Origin: Limnephilus marmoratus
Taxonomy: Eukaryota; Arthropoda; Insecta; Trichoptera; Limnephilidae
Reading direction: 5' to 3'
Length of the DNA stretch: 64,000 nt
Assembly: GCA_917880885.1 (NCBI GenBank)
Contig: OU862909.1
Location: 36,268,405-36,332,404 of the forward strand
Under the pieces are notes generated by a model. That model was not told the DNA's origin, searched no databases, and saw only the letters and a list, made by a program, of their open reading frames with translations. Positions 26,301 to 38,029 of the stretch are shown here, in pieces. The translations under genes and the position numbers were made by a program. How positions within the stretch are numbered: the stretch's first letter is position 1; each line of letters opens with the position of its first letter.

Positions 26301-26715
26301 CCGAAAACTCTCGCCATTTTGCTCGCCTCTTTGTCTTAAATTCCACCGTGGCATCGGGTTACTGGAGATTAATGGAATCTGTATACCTATGTTCAGGGCT
26401 GGGCAGTATTTGAAATACTTGTAATTGAAATACGTATTTGAAATACAAATACGTATTTTGTATTTGTATTTCAATTACTTCCGAAAAATGTATTTTGTAA
26501 TTGGTATTTCAATTACCTGCTGCTGAGGTATTTTGTAATTTGTATTTCAAATACTTATGGCTTCAAAATACATTTTCAAATACATTTAGCGATCTTAATA
26601 ATGGTAATGAAAAATAAACACACATAGATAAAATACATAGACTAAAAACGCTAGAATCCTGTACTACTGTTCTTTGCTACAGCACTCTTACTAATGATTA
26701 TTTGTGGTTCTCTTA

Positions 26716-26885
26716 GGGGGCATACATTAATTACGTGAGCTCCAAAAGGGGGAGGGGGGGGGGGGTCCAGTAAAATCTCACGTTACTTGAAAAGAATAAA
26801 CGAAGTGGCCCAAATTTATCTCACCAAGGGGCGGGGGAGGTCTAGTTTGGAAGAAAAAGTGCTCACGTTATTAATGTATGCCCCC
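26716..26885. mobile_element. G-run MITE 3 (170 bp)
   Basis: Terminal repeats GGGGGCATACATTAA with TTA duplications (26713-26715, 26886-26888) and an internal G tract. Nested inside the hAT-like element. Confidence 0.8.
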
Positions 26886-27424
26886 TTATCATTGCTTTAT
26901 AATGTACTGTAATTTTTTTTACGTCATGCTAGTTATTATAATGTGCTATAATAGCACTGTTATCGTGCATTTTGTATCATATTATATTATACTTGTCATT
27001 GCTTTTTATTGTATATTTTGTTTCATAGTATTAGATCAAGCACTTTAGGAATAATTTGACTGATTACTAGATTATTTTTGAGTTAATTACTGTAGAGCGG
27101 ACTTGAAGTGAAATAACACAAAACTGTGCTATACAAATGTCATCCATTTATATATAAAAATGAATTATTTTTTCCCTTGGTCACGCCATAACTTCAGAAT
27201 GACTTTACCTATTTCATTATTTTTTTTTAAAGTTTTCTAATACTTTATAGAAGATTCTTACGGAAAGAAAAATTATGAAAATTACGCAGAAAATTGGATA
27301 ATTTCAGAAAACTTAAAGACTATTTTAACTTCGCACGTTTGACAGTTTGCGTGTTTGATGAAATTGAATTTAGCAGGCAGTTTTTTTTTTGTAACAAAAG
27401 AATTGTCTATGGATTTTTTAAACA

Positions 27425-27785
27425 ATAGACATTTTAAATAGTGTCCTATGTTAGGTACCAGATTTGATTGATTGTTCTTATAATATAGAAAAATGAATAT
27501 TTGTAATATGTGAAAAATGAAAATTTGAATAAAAAAATTGTAATTGCTGGCACGCGAGTTGTTTGAAAAATGAATGTACTGGGACTTAATATATGAAACG
27601 CGGGAGGGGGGTTGGCGGGACGGGGAAGCGGGAGAGGGGAGAGGGTAGGCAGGGAAGGTGGAAGGGGAATGCAAGAGGGGAAGGGGATGCGGTAGGGGAA
27701 CGGGGACGCAAGGGAAAGGACATGCAGGAAGAAACAATTTATTTCTTTGAATATGACATTGTAACGCATGCCGGGAACCAGCTAG
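27425..27785 (-). repeat. SINE-like element with GA-rich core, copy 2
   Basis: Close relative of 16494-16835: 'ggcacgcgagttgtttgaaaa', GA-rich stretch, 'gggaaccagctagt' end. Nested in the hAT-like element. Confidence 0.65.
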
Positions 27786-28621
27786 TGTTATTATAATAAT
27801 AATTATTATAATCTAACACCTAAGTCCTATATCACAAAACTTTACAAGTGGAGCGGAGACGAGATGTGTCTTCTGAGCAATATGATTAGTCAATTTTAGC
27901 ACGTCTCTGTTTCACTCTGCTCAGCTTTGCTTCTATGGAAACGCACCCTTAGATATGGGCACTTACGACAATTTATTGCAACCAAAGGTTCTACCAAAAC
28001 CAAATGTATTTTGTAATTTGTATTTTGTATTTGAAATTAAAAAATGGTTAAAATACTGCATTTTGTATTTCAAATACACGACTTGAAACTATTTTGTATT
28101 TCGTATTTTAAATACATGCGAAAAAGTATTTTGTAATTTGTATTTTAATTACAGCAAGGCATGTATTTTGCCCAGCCCTGCCTATGTTTAGCATGACTGG
28201 CCTGTGTTGGCTATGTGGGAAATTATTCAGTACAGTTTTCGAGGCCCTTATAGGTTTTACGTCTGGCGCTTTGAGACAAAACACAAGTCGGGCGTGTATT
28301 CACGACGCCATCGCGCAGAGAAGAATGTCCCCTTTTGCTTAGCATCGTAAATAAGTCGGCAATCCTGTGCTGATGCCCAATCGGTGATTTGTTCTCCAGC
28401 TTTATCAGTCGTCGAGTAGCCCCATAGGAAGTGGTGGCTGTTGAAATCTCCCACGTGCACCGCCGTGTGATTGTGTGGAGGGAGTGCTGGTGTCTGCCAT
28501 ACTTCATACTTTAGGATTCACTGAAATATTTGTAAAAAACCGCAAATAAATTGTTTCGGTAGTTACTTAATAAAAAAAACAGATTTCACGTCATTTTAAA
28601 ATCATTCTGGTTGAGAAAGGG

Positions 28622-28832
28622 TTTACAGAGTTGTGATAAGACAGACATGCAATATTATTCATCCAAAATCTTAACATTATATCAAAATTTGATTGTCACA
28701 TCACATCAGGAGATTATTTTGGTTCATACTACATTTATTAGAGATATCATCACTTTGAAAACTGAGTTGTTGGAAGTCATACGTCTAGTATTACTTGTTT
28801 TAAATAACAAAATACTTTCGTCAACGGTCAGG
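28622..28832 (+). promoter_or_regulatory. Conserved 5' block upstream of gene 2 (promoter/5' UTR candidate)
   Basis: Aligns with 41128-41349 upstream of gene 3 and more loosely with 50620-50822 upstream of gene 4, including an 'attagagatatca' stretch. In gene 4 this reads atatcagtgtg, with a TCAGT initiator-like core near 50744. Stops in the gene 4 copy argue it is not coding. No convincing TATA box. The exact start of transcription is not determinable here. Confidence 0.4.
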
Positions 28833-29540
28833 ATGGAGCGACCAAATGGGATAACCATTGACAATTCTGAGAAATCAGAAGTGTCAGTCATGGAGTTAGT
28901 AGATAAACTACAAGGCTCTACCCCAAAGGCAACGGACAGGATGGCGAAACCACAACAATTAACCAAGGAGATTGAGGTGGAACCGCAACCAATACTCATG
29001 GACAGAATGGCTCCCTCGGAAGTTCCATCTGAGAACACACATGTTTTATCCAAGGATCTCATTGAAGAACTATCGAATGTCATTGTTTTGGATCCACAAG
29101 ACCCAGTTGCGGATAAGTTGGCACCTACGGAAGGCTTAACCAAGGACCTTATTATTGAGGACCCACCAGCATCGACATTCAACACTTTGGAGGCACCACT
29201 GGCACCATCAGTCAACACTTTGGAGGCACCATTAACACCATCAGTCAACACCTTGGAGGCACCAATAGCACCATCAGTCAACACCTTGGAGGCACCAGTT
29301 ACACCATCAGTCAACACCTTGGAGGCACCACTAACACCATCAGTCAACACATTGGAGGCACCGCTAGCACCTGTCGTGAACACGCTGGAGAAACCATTAA
29401 TAGCGACCTTGAGACCCCAGGTCACCGTTCATCAGGGAAGAATTGAAGGACTCAACTTGAAAACCGACTCAGGATTTCCATACAAGGCGTTCTTAGGCGT
29501 TCCATATGCCAAGCCTCCAATCGGAAATCTGAGATTCAAG
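28833..29540 (+). CDS. Gene 2 exon 1 (extension plus esterase N-terminus)
   Basis: 236 codons. Starts MERPNGITIDNSEKSE, contains seven 33-bp repeats, and ends ...NLRFK|GTATTT in phase 0, exactly as in gene 1. Confidence 0.85.
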
Positions 29541-32500
29541 GTATTTAATATATTTTTTTTACATTTTCGTATATGTTTGTTTTTATTGGACAATTTTTTT
29601 GTCGAACACTTTCAAAATATGTCGATTCTAATCAAACAATTATAGTTATGGCTCTGAAAATAATCTTGTAAAAATAAATCGGCATATCGTGCATCCCTTA
29701 TATTTATAAAAGTTTGGTTGTATGGACGAAGGGCTATAAATAATTACGTAGAGTAATTTGTATCTAAGGTAGGCCGTAAAGGTTTTTGAACAATCATATA
29801 TTCTGTTGAAATCTTTGCATTTGGAGGTGTCATTTATCATTGATTATTATTAATCTTCTTTTCCCAATTAGCAACATAGATAGATAACAAATTGTGATTT
29901 TTACCAGTGATTTTACATAACCAATATAATAAATCACAGACATGCATATGTGGATGATAGATTTTTTCACAATATAATTTTTACCTTAATTGTAACACCT
30001 ACTTGATGACGAGGTGCCTCACGTGAAAAATGGCGTAACGTTTCTAGTAAAGATGTTTTAACACTGGACTAAGAGTCGCGGCCGGCCCGCTTTTGCATCC
30101 CTATAAATCACATCTCTTTTGTAATGTTCTCGCACAATCATCAAAAATGAACTACATGTCAATATTAAGATGCAGTTACTTATTTTAATATTGTTTAAAA
30201 ACAGATTGTGCCGTAGACAACATTTGTCCATCATTCATAATTAAGCTGCAAAGGTGCGGAATTGCCTATGAATGAGCGGTGTGTAGGTTCAGCTGGAGTG
30301 GCTCTTAAACTCGGGTACTTCGCAGGAAGGGAGGCGTCTACTAATATCTACAGGAATTCCAAAAACTAAAAAAATCGAACTAATATCTATGAGAATCAAA
30401 GTGTTGACGAATATCTACAGCTCAAACTGTTGACTAATATCTATGAGAACCAAAGTGTTGACGAATATCTACAGCACTGGCAGAGATTGGATTTGCAATT
30501 ATGTATAGCATATTGGAATAACGTAATATTGCGTATGCAGTTTAAAAAACTTAATTTATGTAAGTATGTATGTAAAAATTCCTGATATCGGACTATTGTA
30601 CACATTTAGCCGATTAGTCCAACCTACGCTCTGTAGATATTAGTTCAACCTACGCTCTGTAGATATTAGTCATCACTCTGACGTTCTTAGATATTAGTTC
30701 AACATATGAGCTGTAGATATTCGTCCGACATACAGGCTGTAGATATTAGTAACCGGAGTCGCAGGAAGCGGATCCTACTCCAATTCCTTTTCAAATCGAC
30801 TACTCCCAGAGAACCCGGTCCAGGACTCAAACCCAATCCCAGAACTCGGAGCCGGAACCCGAATGCTTCCACCGGAGTCCCCGTGTTCGCGGTCCAAGCC
30901 ACTCGCGTGTGGGGAGCAGGTCCCGGGTTCTAGTTCTTTTGCGGGTTCCGGCTCCGAGGTCTAATATGAATATGTCTCTTTTCAATTAACCGCTCAAGCT
31001 AATTTCTTCAGATTTCGGAATACCTTATAGGTCCCAGAGAAATCATCGTGTCCCTTGTGTCCCCCTTATTATTATGATCTAAATGGCGTTAAAAAGATAA
31101 AATACCATGCTTTATATTTAAATCTAAAAGTTAACCTTAAAATAATAAAAATGTACACCTTTATAAAATTAAGGTATCCCACTGCAATTTGAAACTAGCG
31201 CTTTTTTATTAATTATTTTTACATGAAACGACAAAAAGTAAGTTGACGATAACGTTTACTGTACATTTGCCTAATAAAATGTGTGGGCGTTTTTATTTTT
31301 TTTCTTTATCATTAATTTTAGTTAGAAGAAAGGAAAGGGGGCCATGTTTAAAAATTTCTTTTGTTTGCATTAAAAAAATAAGTATTTAGAAAATTATATG
31401 TTAATTTGAATAATAAAATTAGAAAACGTATTACATCACCTTTCAAAAACAGTTTTCAGTTTTCGGATGCGTTCAGAAATATCCATTTATTTGGATTTTA
31501 TTGTGAAGCGGAAATATTTTGATATTCCGGCAAAATAGGCCTGAGGTCTGAGGGGTTAAGATATTTCACCATTTTCGACTAAATTCTACCTAACACAAAA
31601 CATACATTTACTTTTAGGATCCTCAACCAGCCGACCATTGGGAAGGAGTACGCGACGCAACGGCAGAGGGAAACGAGAGCCCGCAGTTTGAAATGATAAG
31701 AAACACTGTCCGAGGAAAAGAAGACTGCCTTTTCCTCAACGTGTACACTCCCCAAGGGGCTACCAGCGACTCAGCCTTGCCTGTGATGTTTTGGATACAC
31801 GGCGGTGGATTCCATTTGGGCTCCGGTGGCAAGGAGATGTACGGACCTGATTACCTCGTGGACAAGGACGTCGTCCTTGTGACCATCAACTACAGGCTCG
31901 GCCCTCTGGGGTTCCTGTGCCTGAATACCATTGAATGTCCTGGAAATGCCGGACTTAAAGATCAGGTTATGGCTTTGAAGTGGGTTAACGATAACATACG
32001 TCAATTTGGAGGCAATCCTAAAAATATTACCATCTTCGGAGAGAGCGCTGGATCTATTTCTGCACACTACCTCACAATGTCTCCAATGGCTAAAGGTCTA
32101 TTTGGTAAAGCCATTTTTCATTCGGGATCCAGCGCCAGCGAATGGGCCGTCCAATCTGATCCCCTTGCAACCGCAACAAAATTGGCAGAGTTATTGGGAT
32201 TCAAAAATAGTCACAACAAGAACATAAATGATCTTTTGAGGTTCTTGACCAACGTCCAATATGAATCATTGATCAAAGCTGCCAATGCACCTGAACTCAG
32301 TGTCGGAACTGGAATGCCATTTTCGCCTGTAATTGAAAAACCATTCCCACCAAAAAAGGCTATTCTTACTGAAAGCGCCAGGAACCTTCAGAAGCTTGGT
32401 AAATATAACAAAGTCCCAACAATTTCTGGAGTCACTTCCAATGAAGGGGTCGTTTTTACCTGGAAATTAGATGGCTTGAATTTGGAGATGATTACATTGG

Positions 32501-33283
32501 ATCAGTTGGTTCCTGATTTCCAAGAATACATCCCGAAAGAGTTGAAGACTAGACTGAATGCCGCTAAGCGATACGTTGCCGCAAATAAAATAAAGGAATT
32601 CTATTTTGCCACCCAGGACAACCTTATCGAAAAATTCTGCACTTTGATGTCCGACTTTTCATTTATTAAAGATACGGAATACTCCGTGAAGATGTTCTCG
32701 AAGGTTGTTCCTGCGACATATTACTACAGATTTTCCTATGTTGGGTCGCTGAATACCATGAAGCCCTTTTTGAAGGTCCCTTACTCCGGCTCAGCGCACG
32801 CAGATGATTTGAGGTACTTCTTCAAAGCTTCCTTGGAGGTACTGAAGCAACAGGTGGCCTCTGCCCAGGACATCGCTGTTATACAATTTGTCACCGAGCT
32901 GTGGACCAACTTTGCTAAAACTGGGTGAGTTCTTAATGATTTTTCCATTATAAAATACCTAACGATAAATATCTGTTTTCCGAAATCTAATATATATGTG
33001 TACATATATCTTATATGTAATAAAGTAGACCTTATTGCCTGGCGGTAATTTCAACCATCCGACACCGGCAAATTATCAAAGTGGATATAAACAATATAAA
33101 AATTTGTAATTTTTTCTTTTCAGAAACCCAACCCCGGCCCTGTCGGATAACATCAAAACACTTTGGAAGCCAGTCAACGAGAAGGAATTCAACTGCTACG
33201 ACATCAGCAAAGACAGCACTCTGATTCAGAACCCGTTCCTGGAGAGGGCTAAATTCTGGGAGGAACTGAACACCATTCAGTAA
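28833..33283 (+). CDS. Carboxylesterase gene 2 with N-terminal repeat extension (3 exons, about 724 aa)
   Basis: Paralogue of gene 1 with exons 28833-29540, 31618-32924 and 33124-33283. Residues 1-191 are an acidic, Pro/Ser/Thr-rich extension with no family I recognise; it ends in seven 11-residue repeats (about residues 117-193). The esterase fold follows from PQVTVHQG. Catalytic features are HGGGF (297-301), GESAG with Ser379, SNEG with Glu512 and SAHAD with His630; Trp412 is at the acyl-pocket position. The frame is also open upstream, with an in-frame ATG at 28647. I chose 28833 because gene 4 has a stop just upstream of the matching Met and gene 3 has no upstream ATG; CAGGATGG is a good start context. 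No Met lies between the repeats and the esterase body, so the extension must be translated unless an unseen first exon exists. Cys273 (EDC) has lost its usual disulfide partner. Confidence 0.9.
29181..29411 (+). repeat. 33-bp coding tandem repeat, 7 units (gene 2)
   Basis: Each unit encodes NTLEAPxxPSV, with positions 7-8 varying among LA, LT, IA and VT. The last two units are degenerate (PVV, and NTLEKPLIATL). Unit order is conserved in gene 3. Confidence 0.95.
29541..31617. other. Gene 2 intron 1
   Basis: 29640-30260 and 30760-31617 align with gene 3 intron 1. The foldback-like element at 30310-30775 is the main insertion specific to gene 2. A GC-rich segment at 30760-30965 recurs in genes 3 and 4. 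Confidence 0.75.
30310..30775. mobile_element. Foldback-like element, copy 2
   Basis: Left arm has 'ctaatatctacag' and 'gacgaatatctacag' repeats; right arm has the complementary 'ctgtagatattag' repeats. The flanks 'gtcgcagga' / 'cgcaggaag' suggest the ends. No coding sequence. Confidence 0.68.
31618..32924 (+). CDS. Gene 2 exon 2 (catalytic core)
   Basis: Acceptor ACTTTTAG, starts DPQPADHWEGVRDAT, donor GG|GTGAGT. Contains the complete triad (Ser379, Glu512, His630) and the HGGGF oxyanion loop. Confidence 0.95.
33124..33283 (+). CDS. Gene 2 exon 3 (C-terminus)
   Basis: Acceptor TTTTTTCTTTTCAG; encodes NPTPALSDNIKTLWKPV to NTIQ, then TAA. The preceding intron is only 199 bp, against 2.2 kb in gene 1 and 4.5 kb in gene 4. 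Confidence 0.93.
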
Positions 33284-34105
33284 ACATCTTGCAAAACATA
33301 ACATAAGCGCGGTATCATCTGCACACTACAGGCAACATAGCTAACATACATTGCTTATTTTCGCACCCAAGCCTTTCAAAAATTACTTGTTCTTTTAGAT
33401 TGTTCACAATCGCGTCCACGACTACACCTTTCAATTCTTGCATTCAATTATCAAAACTAAATATATTTTTCAGAAGGATAAACATACACAACACTTAGAT
33501 ATTAATTTTGATAATATTTTTATTAGGTTTTTTGAAATTATTTTTCTATTTACCGATTTGTAAGATAACATGATATATACCATAATATTTATTAGATATA
33601 TTTATTTTTTATTTATTTTTGGCAATGCTGATTAAAAATACATATAAAATTACATCGGTTACATAAGGTTTTAACCAATTGCATATCTTTGGTTTTAACG
33701 AAGAAACAAAAAATTGCCTTTCCTCACCAAATGCAAGATACACTGCAAATTAATGTTGTACAATGTGTATCTCCCCTGTTCATTTTTATGTGTACAAGAG
33801 TTCCAACTGATCCCAACCATCTGGAGCCTGTGAGACTATGGCATTCTTAACAAATTGTGGTATGTCGTGAGGCTGAAGGTAAGGATTTGGCGAAGAGGAT
33901 AAAGGGGAAGTACCTGGCTTTTCAGATCTGATCACCAAACCCGGCTAAATTCAGTAAGGCAACATTTTAATTCTTATTGGTGGTCTTCCACCAGGGCGAT
34001 ATTGAAAGTATCTTCCACTCTGGAACGTGCCGCAAATATACTCGTACTACATGTTATTTTTTAATTAAAAATGTAATGTTTTAATATATATATATTTTTT
34101 TACAT
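33284..34105. other. Gene 2 3' flank
   Basis: Matches 46181-47007 (gene 3) and, at its start, 63864-64000 (gene 4), including 'acataagcgcggtatcatctg'. Contains the 3' UTR; no gene. Confidence 0.7.
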
Positions 34106-34545
34106 TAGTTCCGCACAGGAGGCCCTGAGGAAAACAAATTCCCTCAAGGCCTATGTTATCAGCGGGGAAGCTGTGTGGATGGTCTTTTTGACTAAAGGAA
34201 GGAGAGGAAGTTCTGGGAAAGACAAAGGTATGAGGGGTGGGTAGTAACATGTTCAGGAGTGACGGACGTATGAATCCATCCCTCCCACTGCCGCGAGGGA
34301 TGGTCCGATTGGAGAGGTCTGGGTTAAGTCTCCATCAACCTATGTCTCCCGATCCGACCCGTCACACAGTTGGTGGGCAAATGTATTGGCCGCCAAGACC
34401 TAGACAAACCTCACCCCATGATCCCGGGCATCCCAGCTAAGTCATCAACCGCAGTGAACCACTAGCGATGACCTGTGTCAGGGTGTTGTTTATCCAATAA
34501 ATAGTTCCCGAGGCGACGGTACCCATACCCGCCTCCCGAATTGAA
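34106..34545 (+). repeat. Interspersed repeat family A, copy 3
   Basis: Shared with copy 6 at the same place downstream of gene 3, so it was present before the duplication. Runs from 'cacaggaggccctgaggaaaa' to 'acccatacccgcctcc'. Confidence 0.75.
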
Positions 34546-35974
34546 ACATCACAAATTAATAAGATTAAATTTACTTACTTTGAACCCGGTATTTGAACCT
34601 CCTAATTCGCTTCGCAGTCCAGAACCTTACCCCTCGATCATGGAGGCGCTCAAAAATAAGGAAGTGGTAAGAATAAGAGGTAAATGTGAAAAATATGTGT
34701 GATTTAGTAAGATTCCAATTTTCATGTAAAAACCCAGATGACCTCCGAGGCGAATCGGTTGAATCGTCTGAACCCAAAATACTTAACCAAATACTGTCTG
34801 GAAAATACTTTCAGTATTGCCCTGGTGAGAGGCAACCATTCAGGATCACACATTTCTTTTAGTGACTAGATCTGAATAGCCAGGTATGGTTCAACCTTTC
34901 TTTTTCTTTTATTCTTCCTCGCCCTCACTTCATAAGCCTAGCAGTCAAATGGGGGTACCTGTAGATAATATACTGTACGGGTACTGGTATTGTTGTTTCT
35001 AATGTTTTTTAAAACGCTTTGGAATATTTTAGTTTTCCTGTGAGACTGTGCTATTATCATGTGCCTTAACTACAGGCAAACACTGAATGTTGTGTTGGGG
35101 CTCTTCAATAAATAATAGATCCTTTGTTGCAATCTGATTTTTTATTGTTTTTTCGTGCTTAAAATTTATATTATACTTCTGGGTCACACCACCGATCTTA
35201 ACTGGCTACGACTTATATCTGGGCTGGCTGGCGAGCATTGACCGACCGCAGAGGCAATTAATTTGGAGAACATCTTCACATTTTCAGTTAGTCCGATGGT
35301 ATCTTGGAAATACACTCATTCAGAAACATTTCACGGGTACGCATCTTTCGTATTGAGCACAAACATAGCGGTTTTTGCACTGTTATTAGGCGTTTATTAC
35401 CCTCAAAGTTCAATTTGCCTGACCAAATCCGTGTCCCGGTAGACGTGTTATTAGGCCACGGGTCAGAAAGTTCGAAGTTACGGATTCCACTCCCAATCAT
35501 GCAGGACAAGCTCAACAAAAACAGAGGAAGCAGTTAGTAAAGTTAGCACTTCCATACAAAGTAATCCCGGTTTCAACGGAATCAGTGAGACAATCTGAAT
35601 CCATAAAGTCTGGCTGGTAAACATCAATTTTACGAGAATTTTTCTACCGAAGCCTATAATAGCAGGATATGATTTCAACAAGACGGTGCGACACGCCACT
35701 CATCGAATGTATCCTTTGCAGTAGTAACCGAGATGTTTGCAGGAAAACCTTTATCGCGCCGATCCTTCCCCCCTTTCCCCCAACCTCCCACCTGACCCGA
35801 TTCCTCCAGATTTCTTTCCCTGGGGATACATTTAATGCTGCTTCCACACCGAAGCCACGATGGAAGGTTGGCCATCGTGTGGTGGCTGTCGATCACCCTT
35901 CGGCCAACCTTCAAACTCTGAACTCTGAACTCCAAAATGGCGGACGTCGAACAGCTACCCTGTATTTTTTTTTT
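34546..35974. other. Distal gene 2 3' flank with a mariner scrap
   Basis: Aligned with 47441-49510 apart from the LINE there. About 35660-35710 reads FQQDGATRHAT, a DD41D mariner catalytic scrap also present at 49268-49310. No gene. Confidence 0.6.
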
Positions 35975-36430
35975 ACATTAGCTCCACACAGGAGGCACCG
36001 AGGAAAACAATTTTCCTAGGGGCCTATGTCATCTTTGAGGATGCTGTGTGAAGGGTTTTTTTAAGGGAAAGGAAGGAGAAGAATATATGGGAAGAAAAAA
36101 GGTATGAGGGGTGGGTAGGAATCTGGGGGTCAGTGTGGCCAGTAGTGACGGACGTATGAATCTATTCCTCACACTGCGGTGCAAGGCGAAGGGTCGGGAG
36201 AATCTGGCTGGAGAAGTCAAAAGGCCTCCCTCAATCAGTCTCCTCCGATCCAGCCCGCCACGCAGTGGTTGGGCAAACGTGTCCGCTAACAAGACCTAGA
36301 CAAACCTCACCCGGGCACCCCTACTAAGTCACCAAACGTAGCTAACCACTTGGGGTGACCTGTGGTAGGGGTGTCGGTTGTCCAATAAATGGTTCCCGGG
36401 GCGGCGGTACCCATACCCGCCTCCCAAATT
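35975..36430 (+). repeat. Interspersed repeat family A, copy 4
   Basis: Absent at the matching point of copy B (near 49505), so inserted after the duplication. Ends in 'acccatacccgcctccc'. Confidence 0.75.
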
Positions 36431-36579
36431 GTATATTGTCAGTTGCCTACAATTATTACGTAGAAGTATATATACCACATGTTTTCAAACAATTATTATA
36501 CCACACTCCCGTAATAATATTGTCATGTTAAATGGTATGCAGTACGCATGTCTTGATCGCCTACCGTTCGCAGACTGAT

Positions 36580-36801
36580 GTGTGGATTCGTAGACGTGGG
36601 CAGAATGATTCCCAGGAGTGAATCTATTCAGTCTGATTCTCATGGCCTTTTGAATTGATTTCTTTAATTCAATTAAATCCCAAAAAAAAAAAATTTAAAG
36701 GAATGGGGAGGCTAACACCGCACGAGATCGGGAGGCCACGGAGTACCGCAAAAGAGGAGACTGATATGCTACTAAGCACTGCACAAAGAGGAGACCGATT
36801 A

Positions 36802-36840
<39 letters not shown>

Positions 36841-37448
36841 TTTTTATTTTTTTTTATTTTTTTTTTTTTTTACATGAGCTCCACACAGGAGGCCCTGAGG
36901 AAAACAATTTCCCTCAGGGCCTATGTCATCTTTGGGGATGCTGTGTGGAGGGTTTTTTTAAGGAAAGGAAGGAGAGGAGAGTTCTGGGAAGGAAAAGGGT
37001 TTAAGGGGTGGGTAGGAATCTGGGGTTCAGTGTGTCTTAGTCATCCGCCTCCAAGACCTAGACAAACCTCACCCCATGAACCCGGGCACCCCTGCTAAAT
37101 CACCAAACGTAGCGAACCACTTGGGGTGACCTATGGCAGAGGTGTTGGTTATCCAATAAAGGTTCCCGGGGCGGCGGTACCCATTCCCATTCTATGTCAT
37201 TATCTCGCAAGCTAAACCCATAGATTAATGTGTTTGGCTCTTTTTAGAATCGCTTTTTCGTTTAATCGAATTTCAAAACACAATGAGTGGGGAGGCTACG
37301 AAGCACCGCACAAAGAGGAGACCAATAGGCTACGAAACACCACACAAAGAGGAGACCGATTATTTTGTCTCGCAGGCTGCATCCTACCCCTAACGAACAA
37401 GAATCTATTTATTCCCGAAGTAATCTTCAGACTAAGTATTTGGAGAAT
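36580..37448. other. Duplication junction region
   Basis: Contains units of about 35 bp with 'cacaaagaggagaccgatta' (36705-36805 and 37265-37360), a (TA)n/poly-T tract (36805-36870), and a fifth, shortened family A copy (36876-37190). No gene. Confidence 0.65.
36876..37190 (+). repeat. Interspersed repeat family A, copy 5 (shortened)
   Basis: Has both characteristic ends but lacks part of the middle, joining 'gggttcagtgtgtct' directly to 'tcatccgcctccaagacc'. Confidence 0.72.
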
Positions 37449-37593
37449 TTCCGATTTCAAGACACTTTGGAAACCGGTTACTAAAAATGAAATAAACTGT
37501 TACGATATTAGCGAGGAGCTCACTCTGATCCAGAACCCTTCCCAAGAAAGGGCAAAGTTTCGACATGATTTAAACAACATATACCTAACTTAA
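37449..37593 (+). pseudogene. Relic of the gene 1 terminal exon
   Basis: Reads DFKTLWKPVTKNEINCYDISEEL and onward, nearly identical to gene 1 exon 3. The first codons and splice acceptor are replaced by unrelated sequence. It also has NPSQERAKFRHD in place of NPFQERAKFWED and a stop three codons later. No exon 1 or exon 2 lies nearby. The downstream flank also matches that of gene 1, so this is the left edge of a tandem segmental duplication, not a retrocopy. Confidence 0.88.
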
Positions 37594-38029
37594 CATTTCG
37601 ATGACATAGATTTTAAATTCATAAACGACTTTGGCCATTGTGAACACTATCACGATAGTATCTTTTTACTGCTGTGTACGTACCTACATAGGATTGCAAT
37701 GTTTGCGAGATGATGTGATGGCAATGTTATATCAATGTATTGTTTTCACGATAAAAAATGATAATTCCGTATCAGTGTAATCAGATTTAATGGTTCAAAG
37801 GAATTCGAAAGATGTATTCCTGAATACACAGACAGAACAAACACCTAAATAACACGGTACCCAAATCATAAATATATACCAAAAACGTCAAGATTGTTCA
37901 ACGAAATAAGTGAAGCCCACAACATTGACATAAGTATTTTCAATTTCCTTTAATTCTTTCTGAAACTCGTTACAAAAAGTCATAGCTGATGTTGTTTAAA
38001 TTACATAATCATTAATTAATATATAATTG

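Larger units (their letters stand above)
26394..28180. mobile_element. hAT-like non-autonomous element (1787 bp)
   Basis: Terminal repeats CAGGGCTGGGC / GCCCAGCCCTG with exact 8-bp duplication CCTATGTT (26386-26393, 28181-28188). Subterminal regions are built of 'gtatttgaaatac' repeats, forming large inverted arrays. Contains a G-run MITE and a SINE-like element; no transposase. Confidence 0.9.
24110..28507 (-). mobile_element. Jockey-like LINE, 5'-truncated, split by a hAT-like insertion
   Basis: Minus-strand order: endonuclease C-terminus (28460-28223, MHVGDFNSHHFLWGY and YTPDLCFVS), then RT (26346-24363, with SYRPISLLSTMYKL, AGFRPGRNCCDQV and YADNFAITV blocks), then a CECG-QTTEH-C zinc-like motif near 24300. 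Frames are broken at about 25560, 25280 and 25060. Interrupted by 26394-28180. Confidence 0.9.
23580..28621. mobile_element. piggyBac-like element, about 5.0 kb, carrying nested insertions
   Basis: Ends CCCTTTCTCATCC / GGTTGAGAAAGGG, with 4-bp flanks ATAA and TTTA, each one change from TTAA. The duplicate locus has an intact TTAA at exactly this point (41124-41127). Subterminal 'cgtcattttaaaa' occurs near both ends. No piggyBac transposase seen; the bulk is a LINE and a hAT-like element. Confidence 0.75.
20367..36580. repeat. Tandem segmental duplication, copy A
   Basis: Runs from the gene 1 last exon through gene 2 to its distal 3' flank. Aligns in order with 37449-49645 once transposons are removed. 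Extra in copy A: family B (21786-23300), the piggyBac nest (23580-28621), the foldback (30310-30775) and a family A element (35975-36430). Confidence 0.82.

Noticed and set aside
28647..28832. Upstream in-frame ATG and hydrophobic stretch (LLEVIRLVLLVL) as a signal anchor for gene 2
   Set aside because: The gene 3 copy has no ATG in this frame and gene 4 has stops, so the shared start is MERP. Not fully excluded for gene 2 alone.
28724..29425. Minus-strand open frame of 233 aa opposite the gene 2 repeats (similar at 41226-41942 and 51074-51469)
   Set aside because: A shadow of the 33-bp coding repeat; the plus frame continues into the esterase and has proper splice sites.
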